Origin: Acanthosepion esculentum
Taxonomy: Eukaryota > Mollusca > Cephalopoda > Sepiida > Sepiidae
DNA length: 64,000 bases
Direction: 5' to 3'
Assembly (NCBI GenBank): GCA_964036315.1
Contig: OZ038480.1
Coordinates: 7,403,703 to 7,467,702, forward strand
In this document: positions 1 through 11,549 of the stretch, piece after piece
Layout: each line of letters begins with the position of its first letter
How positions within the stretch are numbered: the stretch's first letter is position 1
Program-made: the position numbers and the translations under genes
The notes under the pieces: model-generated
Databases searched by the model: none
What the model was told of the DNA's origin: nothing
The model's input: the letters and a program-made list of their open reading frames with translations, nothing else

Positions 1-49
1 TTCCGGATGCCTCAGTTATTTTCCTTTAACTCAACTCTCCAATAACAGG

Positions 50-115
50 CTGAATAATGTACATAATGTAAGTAATCATAATACCTCATCTCAGAGATAT
101 AGATAGAAACAGATG
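50..115 (+). repeat. 3' end of a SINE / 107-bp satellite unit
   Basis: The stretch with AATACCTCATCTCAGA followed by ATATAGATAGA matches the tail of the tRNA-derived SINE at 41272-41612 and the satellite at 44603-45862. Only the tail is present; the head would lie further 5' and is not recognisable. Confidence 0.7.
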
Positions 116-1387
116 TCTTGTTGATGACTTGTATCTTAACAAATGAATTATATATTAATAAATGTCACTTACAGGTGAAAATCTTCCCTCTTGTGGTCAT
201 CACTAATCCTACTAATATAAGGATATTTTTAATATTTCTGGCTTAGATATCTGGCTTGCATGCTTCAACTGCTCGTCTTGCTAGATCAATTACGATTGAT
301 TATTGAGTTCAATCCTCACTATACTTTAGGCCTTGTGTCACATCTAAGCTATGCATAATAAATCATTGCTCTTTAATACACATGCTTTTATCCACCTTAT
401 TTTCTCCTCCCACAAAATAGTGCCAGACAATTATCTCTATAATAGATGACTGGCAACAATGTATTGGATTTAGAGATACTTTATTTTGCTATCACAAACA
501 TTCATTCTTGAGTAGGTAAGGCAATATTTATCAAGGAATTTGTTATTCTTCTTAATGTTCCCTGACACATGTTGTAAGACAGGAAGTATCTGTTAACTTT
601 CTTTGATTATAAAGTTTAGCTCAAAACACCACACTTACTTCCAGTAACTTTGACGGTGACCGATTACTTAGAAGATATACTGGTTTGCATATACCGTTAT
701 TGTCGAATAAAGGCTACAAATCTTTCCCATTTCTGACTTGTTTATCTCAACCAGCTTTTTAAGGGAATACCATACATATCACCTTATATGGGCATGAAAT
801 ATTCTCCTGATTGGAAATGAATCACATATGACTTTTTTTTTTTCAGTCTCTGTTTCTTTGTTTTCAACTTTTCACACGTCTGCCCTAATTCTAGATTTTG
901 CTCAAACTTCTTTATTGGGACTTCTGTCTAATATTATTCCGTTTTTCTTTTTACCATTCTTCCCATTTCTGATTTCTCACTCTTCCAAATTTTCTTCTTT
1001 CTTAGACTCAATCTCTTGCTTTGTTTTTCTAATCGACCATGGCATTGGTCAATATGTTTACCTTGTAGGTATTAAGCAAACTCCTTCTCCGGTACTTGAG
1101 ATGGTCAGGTTGCAGAGAAGCACATTCAAGTGTTATGCTGAGTAGACCCCATTAACTCACCTAAGCACATCTTACTAACTTTTAGAATGCTCTGCCCTAA
1201 AGCAGTGGTTCCCAAACAGTGGGGCAGAAGAGGATAGCAGGTGAGGCATATTGAGTGAGAAAGATTGAAAGACAACCAAAGATTTAGAAACAAAAACTTC
1301 ATATGCCAAAAATAAATATGATTTCAAAATTTAAAATATTATTATGGATTACTTATGATGGCAAGCATGATTCACAGTTATAAATAA
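116..1387. other. AT-rich spacer
   Basis: No supported gene. The open frame near 828-1145 is T-rich low complexity. A tRNA-like promoter remnant (GAGTTCAATCC) lies near 305-316, and a hAT-like terminus (CAGTGGTTCCCAAA) lies at 1203, without a partner end. Confidence 0.5.
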
Positions 1388-2700
1388 TTATTGACTGATC
1401 TTATCATTGTGATATTTTTGCATTATATCAAGTATTAAGAATATAGTAATTAGGGTCCACAAATTGGAGGAGAGAGTTATCAATGATAATATTCTGACTT
1501 CAAACCTGTGCTTATCTACCTTAAACTCTTTCTTTCTTATTAAGGATTTACTGTTGTTCAGCACACTCTTACAGAGCCGCCAATAATCTCTAGAACCAAA
1601 CTTGTGATATGCTATATGTTGTTTCATTCTACCAGCCAACAGTAACTATGTTTCATTGAGGACATGTGTGCACTCATTACATGAAGAGACAAAGAGATGC
1701 CTGTTGCAATTAAACATGTCACTCTCATACAGCCAGAAGAAATGATTCCTGTGGGATATAGTGGCCAAGCATACAGGTGAGAACCAAGGAGATGAACGTG
1801 ATTTAACTTGGTATTTCCTTGCTGGAATGAAAGCATCAATGCTAGCTTTCACTCAAAAGGAGACCTCAGATCCATATTTTTTAAACAGGATGATTAAAAA
1901 CTTAATTCTAAGGGACATCATGAAGGAAATCACGGAATGAGTCCCAATCTGCTTGTTGATAACAGGAAGATATTCTGTTGGTAGGAGGTTCTTGGCTAGT
2001 GGAGGAGTGGAAAAAGAGGTTTACAAACATTGCCACATGATCAGAGTTGCCAAGAGGGCAGAGCTGCATAGTACAAGAGTCAGAGATAGAGGTAAAAAAG
2101 AGGTCGAGAAGAGAAACATGTCTGTGGGGAAGTCAACAAATTGCACAAGAGATTGAGAAGTTAAGGGTTTGGATGCCAGTGAGGTCAGTGACAGAGTGTT
2201 TAAGTTACCTGGTATGGTGGGCATTAAAGTCACCAAACACAAATATATTTGCAAACGGATGTAGGGAGATGGCCTTGTGTATATTTTCAGAAATACTATC
2301 TAGTACACAACAATCATGAGAAGAAAGGGAACAGTAGAGAAAGAAGAGATAGCTGACTGAGTTAAGTAGAGAGAGATGGAGACACATGTAAGAATGGTCA
2401 GGAGATTCAAGAGAGAGTTCCTAGCCAGTGGGAGATGTTCGTGGATATAAACTCCCATGCATGTGAACATTAGAGTCCTTCCTAAAGAGAGGGAGATAGC
2501 CAGGAATCGAGAAATCAGAGGCGGGGATTGAAGAGTTAAGATTAGTTTTTGCAGAGAGCTAGGTTGTCCGGAGAATTTTTGAAGAGGAATGATTCCATAC
2601 TACAGAATTTGGTACAAATACTGCAAATGTTGGAGAAAGAAAGGTTAAGGTGTTTAAGTGTTTTTTGCTGAGCTTGTTTAGGCTTATATCTTTGGTTGTT
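1388..2700 (-). pseudogene. CR1/Jockey-like LINE ORF2: endonuclease plus linker to RT
   Basis: Read on the minus strand from 2700 down, this encodes an APE-type endonuclease. It has the N-terminal SNICSIC and ALCKTN region, the catalytic FGDFNAHH motif (about 2219-2245) and NSDHV (about 2029-2048). A linker follows, with SIDAFIPARKYQVKSRSSPW (about 1790-1850) and KFGSRDYWRLC (about 1560-1600), which in this LINE class joins endonuclease to reverse transcriptase. Several frame changes and stops make it inactive. The RT itself is missing, so the element is broken downstream of the linker. Other pieces of what looks like the same family lie at 9711-10163, 21495-21720, 33530-34345, 37885-39375 and 43226-43865. 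Calling it CR1-like rather than Jockey is inference. Confidence 0.85.
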
Positions 2701-4913
2701 TTTTTAGTCATGATGTATTATTTTGGTAAGGAAAGAGCCTAGGGTAGTAGTAGCAGTTGGTCATCTAATGTAACATGTGCAGGAATGGAACTGGTACGGA
2801 CTGTACCATAGTGTGGCCTCAGGTTGCCCACTGGAGGTGCTTGTAGGAACACCCTTCCATGTGTGACATAGCACTGCAACAACCCTGATATTATGTGACT
2901 GTTGATCAGAACAGCCTCTCAAGACACTACGTAAGAGTTTGGGCTCCTAACTACCAGTTGGGAGTAGCAACCAGAAAACTGCCAACCTGGTACTTTCAGT
3001 ATGAAGAGATGTATAAGTATGTATGTATGAAGGTGCATACTCCATTTATTAAAAACCCACAGCTATTGGTGAGAAATAAGATTTTTTTTTAAAGAAATTA
3101 GTTGTTTATAGAATAAATAACATGGAATTTAATTAAATATTTTTTATTGTGTTCCAGCACTATCCCCTCAAAAAAACCCAACCAGTCTTCTCAAATGAAT
3201 GTTTTGGTGATGGGATGATGTTACTCTGATTAGGGTTATTAAAAATTTAAACAAACGTTTCTCAGATTAAATTCTTTGATAAATGAATCAACAGACTAGC
3301 CAATATTTACCACATCTAAAATACGCTTCATGAAAAGCATGCAATATTTAGTCTTCATAGAGTGAAGAATTTCTTTGTCTTGGGATTAGATAAGAAATGT
3401 ACAGTTTGGTGATAGTTATGCCATATGCATTATTTTTTTTCAGAAGAGTTCAGATGTAGGAAAGACAGTCCACAGTAGGTCATTTGCAGTACCCCAGTTG
3501 TCTTACAGGTGTGCAGTATGGTCATAATATTGTCTGGATAAAGAAGCGCAAAATCATTTGACAGAGAAATCACTGGTGCACCTGAGTGAACTTCTCTGTA
3601 AATCTACGTGACATAACTCTGCAAATGAAAGTGATAAAACCTGAACATCCTTAGGTTGAGTGTTCTTAAGCTTTCTTTTATATCTGTTATTTTTTCTTTG
3701 AAGTTCTTAACAGCTTCAAATCTTTTGTCATAATTTTAATTATCTTATTGAAGCAGTGTTACAGATTTATTTTAAATAAAAAGATATAAAGGTGCAAACG
3801 TGGAAAAGAATATTTTTCCCTTTACACCTAATTTCCTTGACATTAAATTAACAGGTTCTTTATTTGTCGACTGTTGTTATCTGAAAATAAATCTTGATCT
3901 GTTTTTGTTATGATATGAGAAGCATTTCACTTGAGCAGGTAATTGATGAGGTTATCAAGTTCAAACTTGGAGGGTGGGGGGCAAAGTCACCAAACAATGA
4001 AAACCAAACAAACTAGTCTAATCAAGGCAGGAAATTTTTTTTAAACATTTTGGCTAATGGAAAAAAAAATGTAAAAAGAGCAGGTTACCCTTACTGTAAT
4101 GGTGCCACAATCTCGGAACTTAACAGCATTGATTCATTACATTAAGAAAGAAAAAAAAAAACATGACATGGATTTGGAAGATCCATTGGATTAACTAAGT
4201 GAAAATTTGACATTCCTTTGTGCATAACAACGTTTCTTGTTCTTTTTCCAGGCACTATTCAGATCAACTGCATGGAGATCTGCTCCCCAAATACTTTGTT
4301 TTTTATTTTAAGACAAGTACAAAAGAACTGTAAAACAAGTTGAAGTAATCTGTTTTTGTGGGGGTCCATTTATGAAAGTGTAAATTTCATGGAATTTGCA
4401 AGTTCAATCCTTGGGTCAGATAGTGTCAAAATATATACTGGGTGAGTAGAGAGGCGAATAAACATTAAGAGGAAAAAATGTTTTGGAATTTCACATTTAG
4501 ACAATCAGAATGAGTCGGCTAAAGGATTGAGGACAATATGAATTACATCAATTTCAGATTTTCAGAATATGACAGATATAAGGAGAAGGTAGGAGAGCAC
4601 ATCAACCAAACTGTGGACAGAAAATGAAGAAATCTAGTCTGGAAGAATCAATGTCTAATGAAAAGACTTTATCATAGGAATCCAATTACCAATGTACTCA
4701 CCATATGCTTTGCTATTCAAACCAGCATGCTCATTTTTGTTATAATGAGTTTTGGCCATTATACTCTTTGGCTTTCTTTAGGTGACTGTCATACTTGGTA
4801 ACTTGCTTGAAATTTTGAACTGAACACTTTATTCAATCAACAGGTTAGATCATTCTCATTGTGCATTTCAAGTTTAAGAGATATCTTTTATTGATTCATC
4901 ATGAGATCGCAGG
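2701..4913. other. AT-rich spacer with one unidentified frame
   Basis: No recognisable gene. A minus-strand open stretch is listed separately at 3434-3606. A pyrimidine run ending in CAG at 4242-4253 looks like a splice acceptor, but no convincing open exon with a donor follows it. Confidence 0.4.
3434..3606 (-). pseudogene. Unidentified open fragment, about 55 codons
   Basis: An open minus-strand frame without a start reads EVHSGAPVISLSNDF, then YPDNIMTILHTCKTTGVL and TYCGLSFLHLNSS. Its composition is protein-like rather than random AT translation. A stop lies just upstream and there is no clear splice structure. It could be a relic of an unrecognised repeat or an old exon. I do not recognise a family. 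Confidence 0.3.
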
Positions 4914-6325
4914 AAAATGAGCATAGCAGGATAATAACAGCGTCAAACTTGATGAAAATAATTTTTTATCATCTAAATGTTTATGTTATTATCAAGGAGG
5001 AAAGATCAAAGTATTTTTTGATTATTTTTTTTACATTTTTTAATAATTTCTAGCATGTCCAAAATTTTCGTTAATAATCTTGTATTTTTTTTGATCAGCA
5101 AAATTGACAGAAAATATACCGTCAACCATTTTTTAAAACTTTTGTTTACAAAAGTAAAAGTCTCTGTTTAAAATTCTTTCTGGTCTTAAGAGCAGTGTTG
5201 ATTGACAAGTGACATGTGCGTGATGAAATCACGCACTGACATCTTACGGGAAGAAAAGTTATCGTACAGAAGGTCACAAGTTACAGTTTAGCTTTATGTG
5301 AACAATTTATTTACCTTGTTATTTTTAAGTAGGCATAGCATGATAAAAACGGCCTTAAACTTGATGAAAGCAGAATTTTATTGTCAAAATGTTTATGTTA
5401 CTACCAATGCAAACCATGTGACAGACTATTGTTTTCATGATGCTTCCAGTCTTCCATATATTTGAATTAACCTATTTTTGGACACAAAAAAATGTTATAT
5501 TAGATTTTTAGCAATTTACAGATTACTGATTGTAACCAGCTTTATTTTATAATCTGTAATATTTATCTACTTAATAAAACCATTGACTATGGTGTACAAG
5601 ATTTTTATTAATTTTAGAATATTTAACAACTTTAATGTAAAAACAATAAAATAATTTAAGAAATAACAAATAATTGTTGTAAAAATTTATTTTTCATCGA
5701 AAACGTTTTTTGCTTTCAGAAAATATTATCCATATTCATACAAACAAGTAAGAGCAACTAAAAGCTTTTGAAATTAAATAATATCTTTGTTTTATTGAGT
5801 TTTGTATGTTACAATTCAGAGCTGATTTTAAGGTAGAAGGGTGTCAACAAAAAAAATGATTTGCTTTCCTCAAAGCCTTGTGCTTTTTACTAATCACTAA
5901 AAATGTACACATTTGAATTTTAAGAGTTTTCATAAAATTAATTGGGGCGGGGGATAATAAATATAAAAAATTTTTTTACCATGACTTTAAAAAAAAATAA
6001 ACATATGTATAATAATTTCAATCATTTATGAATAGTTTCTGAAAATTTCATTAAAATCCGACAATTATTTTTGCAAGATTTTCAAAATTAATGACTGCCA
6101 TTAAAAAAAATGCATAAAAAATTTGCCATGTTATTTAGTAGGACATTCGCTGATGAAGAGAAACGACATTTTTCAATCACAAGTTAGAACGCTATAATAA
6201 AGATAGAAAAACTTTGAAAAATAATAAAAAATTACTTTGTTCTTTCCTCTTAATAAAAAAACATTTAGATGATAAAATTTTGTTTTCGTCAAGTTTAACG
6301 CCGTTATCCTGCTATGCTCATTTTT
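4914..6325. mobile_element. 1.4-kb non-autonomous DNA element with long terminal inverted repeats
   Basis: The left arm at 4914-4985 contains AATGAGCATAGCAGGATAA, then CAAACTTGATGAAAA and ATCATCTAAATG. The right arm at 6258-6325 is its reverse complement with few changes. The interior is AT-rich with no open frame of note. A second, diverged left-arm-like segment lies inside at about 5330-5400, suggesting nesting or an internal duplication. No target duplication is obvious. Related pieces occur at 48185-48640 (same orientation) and 50410-51120 (opposite). Confidence 0.7.
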
Positions 6326-6723
6326 CAGCAATCTCTTGTTGGTACCTAATTAATACCCTCGAGTCTATTTTGTCTTTTGTTTTCTTTTCTTCCATTAGGG
6401 TAGATCATTCTCATTCTGAATTTTTTATGCTTAATAGAAATTTCAGATCAGTTAACATTCACCAGTCATACATGATTGTGCCATTTGTTCATTTCATACA
6501 CTGAACCAGAATATATCAATTTTCAGTGCTACCAGATTCAGGGATTGAACTCACAAATGCTAAGGAATCCAATATGTTTTAACCAATGCTTTAATCCATG
6601 AGATTAAGAAAGGTGAGGATTAACAGATAAGAGTTAACCCCCACCCCACCCCACCCCAAACACAGAAAACAGGATAAGCACAATCTACACTCATGGATTT
6701 ATTTTCTATGGTTTATCAACACC

Positions 6724-7018
6724 AGAAAATATTTTTAGATTGTAATAAGTTTTTTTGGTGTAGGGGGAGATAATAGTGGGTTAGTGATACAAGTCTTACT
6801 AATTAACCCATAGTTGGGGGGAGATGTAGAATCATATCTTTCCAAAAGGTATTCGCACGTAAGTGAATATAACAAACTCAACAGGAATTGAAACTCGGCT
6901 TTCCAATTAACAATTCTGAGCAGTTATCCATTACACCACCTGCACATCCAAGCTTACAGCACTTGGTATTTCCAAACGGTCATCCATCCAGGTACTGACC
7001 AGGCTCGAGATTGCTGGT
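6724..7018 (-). mobile_element. Composite SINE: 5S rRNA-derived head plus tRNA-derived body (copy 1)
   Basis: Reading the minus strand from 7018, the first part matches the 3' half of 5S rRNA: GCCTGGTCAGTACCTGGATG, GATGACC, GAAATACCAAGTGCTGTAAG. This covers the region of the intermediate element and box C. It runs directly into a tRNA-like module with box A (GGTGTAATGGATAACTGCTC, about 6918-6940) and box B (GAGTTTCAATTCCTG, about 6883-6897). A body with CTCCCCCCAACTATGGGTTA and a T-rich/AT-rich tail follows. Copy 2 at 10241-10490 has the same order, so the fusion is a property of the family. Confidence 0.8.
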
Positions 7019-7319
7019 GATAGTATGGGAACTGGTGTTTCAATATGGTGTGTCTGCAAGCCCCTGTGGATTGAATAGAACATTTATTTCTAAAATCCAA
7101 GAAGGTTACTGAGTACAATGACAGAAGGCTGAAGAGTATAATGGCTGAAATGTCGAACATGCTGCTCCAAATAGCATGCCATGTAATAATGAGAATTTCT
7201 CACTTCATAAATTTCAACACAAAGTTTACTTGTATTTAGCAAAAGAAAAAAAGGGCCGTAAAAGCTTGGCAATTGGCTAAAGTTTACTGCGATGATCAGT
7301 AGGTGCAAGCATGTGCTAA

Positions 7320-7770
7320 GAATTGTTTGCAAAGTTTAAAAAGGAAATTTTCAGCCCAAAATCTCTCATAACAGCTGCAGCCATCTCACATCCTTTGTTG
7401 ATCTCTGTAAAGAGGTCACTGGTGTTGAAAACTTCTGAACCCAAGTATACAAAAGATATGAACCCAATGGGGTTGCTGCCAATGATGATGTGCAGTGGAT
7501 TGGGGCCATCTCTTGCATGCACAAGCTTGGTCTTTGACCAGCTGATACTCAGCCCATGCCTTGATGCCTCCTCGTTGAATGCGTGGATTACCCCCTTCAA
7601 CCCAACCAGCAATGTCCACATTAGTTAGGTTGTAGTCCCTGAGCTGAACATCAGGGAAATAATGGTCACACAGGTAGTTAATAATAATGCAGTTGAATAA
7701 AATGGGTGTGGCTACACAACCATGGTAAATGCTAGCAATGATTCTGAATCAGTCATATCCAATATTAATT
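7320..7770 (-). pseudogene. RTE/I-type LINE reverse transcriptase, C-terminal part
   Basis: The minus strand encodes GCVATPILFN (RT box around 7700-7740) and DYNLTNVDIAG. Then come FNEEASRHGLSISWSKTKL and SFVYLGSEVFN, the thumb-proximal region of this RT class. The normal YADD-like box is degraded and the frame shifts between blocks. No endonuclease or 3' end is attached. Confidence 0.75.
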
Positions 7771-9710
7771 CTGGATAATCTACAGAAGGTGGGGGGGGGG
7801 GGTGAACCAAATAATATTTCTTTTTCTATTTTTGCATGGATTACCACTCTTAACTTCACTATGGTTATTTGTGGGGTTTAAGTAAGACAGCTTACACACA
7901 TATATACAAAACCACTTTTCTGGAGGGCATTTTCATACAATGCTTTTATTCTTATCAAATATATTCCTATTAGATGAATGAAAACCTATAAAAAGTAGAA
8001 TAAGTATAATATTCAAAGAAGTGAAAGGAATTGATTTTAATGATAGACACATTCAATGACTTTTGAAAACGGTTGATAAACTGTAAAAAATAAAAAAAAA
8101 ATCAATCAATCAAAGCTAAGCATCATTGCTATTCATGTAATGTATCCATACAAGTGTGCCTCATACCTGCAATTTGTTGAAAAAAGATAATTTATTGTTA
8201 TGGTGAAAGACACCTAGTCTATAGATAATAGACTCTCCCATCTATTTTAAGTAAGAGTCAGTAGGAGTCGAATACGAAAAAGTAGTCGGATACCACAGCT
8301 CGATTACTCTGCGTAATACTCATTATTTCAAGTTCCTAACGTTTTTGCACGTTGAATTTATTTAGGACGAATTTAGTTCAAATACAGTTTCCACTGAGGA
8401 AATAACTCTACAACATTTATAAATATTTGATCTTTTTTCTAATTTGCAATATGATTAAGTGATATATTAATTTCTGGAAAATTCCTGTCAAATGATTGGT
8501 CCATAAAGACCCACCCACTTGAGTAGATAGTTAATGATGATATTGAGTGCAAACTGCAAATGAAGTTCACATGTGTTCTCTTTTATTAGCTTAATTAATT
8601 ATTAAAATCAAAAGACATTTTCCTAGAATAATCTTTGCACTTCATATGTGATTCATCTGTATATAAGTCCATTTGTAGAATCAGAATGATTTAGCTGCAA
8701 AGGAAACTTCCAGCCAATGTTTATAACCATACCCCCTACTTGTTTGGGTGAAAATTTTAAAAAAATGTATCGTCATTACTCTGTTTACATTTAGGGCCTA
8801 ATTCCAGTTCATTATTCCTAACAGAAGAGAAAAATTAAGTACAGGTCAAACCCTGTTATTCAATTTCCAATAGTCTGACCTTTGAAAATTAGATTAAAAT
8901 GTTACTTTGATTAATGGATCTTCTTTTTTCAATCCATAGTACAGTACCATGCAAAAAGTGGAAAATAGCAAGAAGATACTTTTAAAAAATGAATCAGAAC
9001 TGTCATTCAGTTTGAATTTGTGTGTTTGCACAAATTGCTTGTAATAGAAACATTGAAAAATCAAACTCAATTATTAGGTTATTTTGTAGAGTCTTAGAGT
9101 TTAAGGTTGATTCTTTTTTGTACTAATTGCATTTAATCTTCGTGATTGGCACAGTTTTGAAGAAATTAAAAGGCAAATGCTTTGAAAGCACTTTTGTTTT
9201 TATAAAACTAGGTTTGATTTTGCTAAAGACTTTTGATGTGAAATCAGTTCAAACATATATTGATAGTATATTGGTTTCATTGTGTTATTTACTAAATATG
9301 GCTTAGTTTGGTTACAAGCCCACAAGTATAGAACACTCAGTGAGTATCAAACTCATTAATAACAATGATCTAAAAAGCCCAGCTTGCTGACCATTCTGTC
9401 ATGATGAGGCATCATGTTGATTTCTTTTATAAACAGTTTGTTTTATTCTGAAACATCAAAAGAATCTGAAGATATAAAACTAAGAGCCAACAAAACAATC
9501 ATATCTGTGTCATTAAAATCAATTCCTTTCACCTCTTCCTTGAATATTACACTTATTTTACTTTTTATAGGCTCTTATTCTTCAATTACCTCATAAGAAA
9601 TCTCTTAACAGCTCTGCTCTAAACTCTACATCATAGTTTCACCTCAAGTCATGTTTTATTATTCACTGTCACTGCTTAGTAAATTGTATTTCACTGCCCT
9701 TTTGTGTACC
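7771..9710. other. AT-rich spacer
   Basis: No supported gene. It holds a G12 run at 7791-7802 and a short ATCA repeat at 8101-8112. Nothing else stands out. Confidence 0.5.
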
Positions 9711-10157
9711 TTTTTTCTTTTTTTTTTATAAGCGTTTCATCCCAGGCAAGGCGGGAAGCCACTAGCACGCAAGGGGTTACAGAGAGTTGGAGCGAGAGCA
9801 GATAGGAGTGATAGAGGAAAGAATGAAGAGAAGGATAGGGGATAGATCAGGGCATCTGGAGACATCGATTGACATTACATTTGAATAGTTGGAGATTGTA
9901 GCTATCAGGAAAACAAGAAATGGAGAGGGGGTTCCACAGGTGAGAAGTGCGAGACATGAAGCTATTAGAGTAGAAGAGACGGCTACATTTAACAGTTTCG
10001 ACAGTGAAAAGGTGAGAGCGAGATACCAGCCTAGTTGAACGCTTAAATTCATGAAGTCTGGGAACCAGCCAAAGCAGCTCCTCGGAGCAGTTACCATGAA
10101 AGTACTTGTAAAAAAGACAGAGGCAGGTGATGGCACATCTGTGAGAGAGCGACTATG

Positions 10158-10163
<6 letters not shown>
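9711..10163 (-). pseudogene. CR1-like LINE: ORF2 C-terminus and 3' tail
   Basis: On the minus strand the true frame runs from about 10160 to a stop at 9847-9849. It contains CLFYKYFHGNCSEELL, RLHEFKRSTRL and NSFMSRTSHLWN, the conserved C-terminal block of this LINE family. The 3' UTR ends with TAGTGGCTTCCCGCC, then TTGCCTGGGATGAAACGCTT and an A run. An apparent ORF in another frame here is a shadow. The homologous plus-strand copy is at 43226-43865. Confidence 0.85.

Positions 10164-10215
<52 letters not shown>
10164..10215. repeat. (AT)n microsatellite
   Basis: About 26 AT dinucleotides lie directly between the 5' edge of the LINE fragment and the tail side of composite SINE copy 2. Confidence 0.95.
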
Positions 10216-10216
<1 letters not shown>

Positions 10217-10240
10217 GATTTTAATGATATTATATAAAGC

Positions 10241-10490
10241 CAGAAAATATTGTTAGATTGTAAGAATTTTTGGAAGATAATGATTTGCTAATTAATCTAT
10301 AGCTGAGGAGAAGAGGTGGATTCATACCTTTCCCAAGGAAACCTGACTGGAATTGGAACTTGGCTCTCTGATTTCTAATTCTGTGCCATTATCCATTACA
10401 CCACCTGCACATCCAAGCTTACAGTACCTGGTATCACCAAGGGGTCACCCATTTAAGTACTGACCTGGCCATATGCCAGCTTAGCTTTGA
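10241..10490 (-). mobile_element. Composite SINE: 5S rRNA-derived head plus tRNA-derived body (copy 2)
   Basis: The minus strand begins with a slightly longer 5S-like piece: AAGCTAAGC, GGCCAGGTCAGTACTT, ATGGGTGACC, GATACCAGGTACTGTAAG. The tRNA-like module follows, with GGTGTAATGGATAATGGCAC as box A and AAGTTCCAATTCCAG as box B. The body and tail CAATATTTTCTGG match copy 1 at 6724-7018. Confidence 0.8.
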
Positions 10491-11458
10491 AGAGAGAACC
10501 TGGTCTAAACTATCATTGGAAAAAAAAAGATTATGCGGAAAAAAAATCTCAGAAAACTTGTAACAAATTTCAATGTACTCAGTGGAGCCATTTTGTATAA
10601 TTTAAGTGTCACTGACAAGTAAAATATGTTTAATAAATGGGATTCATTTAAATTAAATTGATGAATAATTAAAAATCAAATCTGATGTACAGAAATCTGT
10701 CTTAATTATGATAAAAATAAAAAAGAAATGTAGAGATAAGGGCAAAACATTAGTTGAAAGGTCATCTCTTGGAAGTTTATGGTCAGTGCTTGATGAAAAA
10801 AAAAATAGCTTGATACATCTGCACTTCAAAATGATCAGATAATTAATATCTACAAATATTTTTAATCTTAACAGTGACATCAACATTTTGATGTTCCATA
10901 GCCATAATTATTACTTTTGTTTCTTTTACGGGGATAAATGAAATCAGAAGTAAACATAAATAAAAATACAGTCGTACTTTATATCAGGTGTAAATTTAAG
11001 AAGAAATAAATTCATTGGACACAAATGTTCTTTCAGCAAATAAATCTCGTCTTTATATTTTGGAAGGGTTCATTATTACAAATACAAATGAAAGAATTCA
11101 GGGGTCATAATGGATATTAGCACAGAAAATTGAGTTTTAATCAAAACCATTTGTATTCGCTTCACACTAATAACCTTGGGATAGGTATTACTCTCTTCCA
11201 GCCATGGGTAATTAGGAAAGAAGGCAGAACTCTTCAGACATATAAGTGCAAAGTTCAAGAGAAAGGAAGAAGTGAAGTCAGAAGTTCCAAGCCTGGATAA
11301 AATATGACCGGGGGTGGGGGGGGGGTCAACTTTATGCCATTGGAGCAGACTGGAACCAGTTGTGATGCTGGGGTGGGGAAGAAAAAAAGAATTATTTCCT
11401 AAGTGGGAAAGAAACTTTTCATGCTAGTGATTTTATAACATATTTCTTATAATTTTCG

Positions 11459-11465
<7 letters not shown>
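10491..11465. other. AT-rich spacer with a tRNA-SINE body fragment
   Basis: No supported gene. Around 11148-11215 lies a plus-strand piece of the SINE body (CACACTAATAACCTTGGGAT, then CAGCCATGGGTAATTAG) without the promoter boxes. A short G-rich tract lies at 11308-11325. Confidence 0.45.

Positions 11466-11548
<83 letters not shown>
11466..11548. repeat. (AT)n(AC)n compound microsatellite
   Basis: About 58 bp of AT followed by 25 bp of AC, ending exactly where the mariner left terminus begins. An apparent ORF across it is an artefact of dinucleotide translation. Confidence 0.95.

Positions 11549-11549
<1 letters not shown>

Noticed and set aside
1203..1222. hAT transposon terminus (CAGTGGTTCCCAAA)
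   Set aside because: The sequence fits a hAT end, but I found no inverted partner or 8-bp duplication in the neighbourhood.
4242..4310. Plus-strand exon after TTCTTTTTCCAG
   Set aside because: The acceptor looks good, but the following sequence hits a stop and there is no clear donor.
6951..7018. A real 5S rRNA gene
   Set aside because: Only the 3' half is present, it is diverged and it is fused to a tRNA-like module, as is the copy at 10415-10490.
9777..10166. 129-codon minus-strand ORF, and a similar 139-codon plus-strand ORF at 43307-43726
   Set aside because: Their similarity to each other looked like a conserved gene, but both are out-of-frame shadows of the same CR1-like LINE C-terminus.
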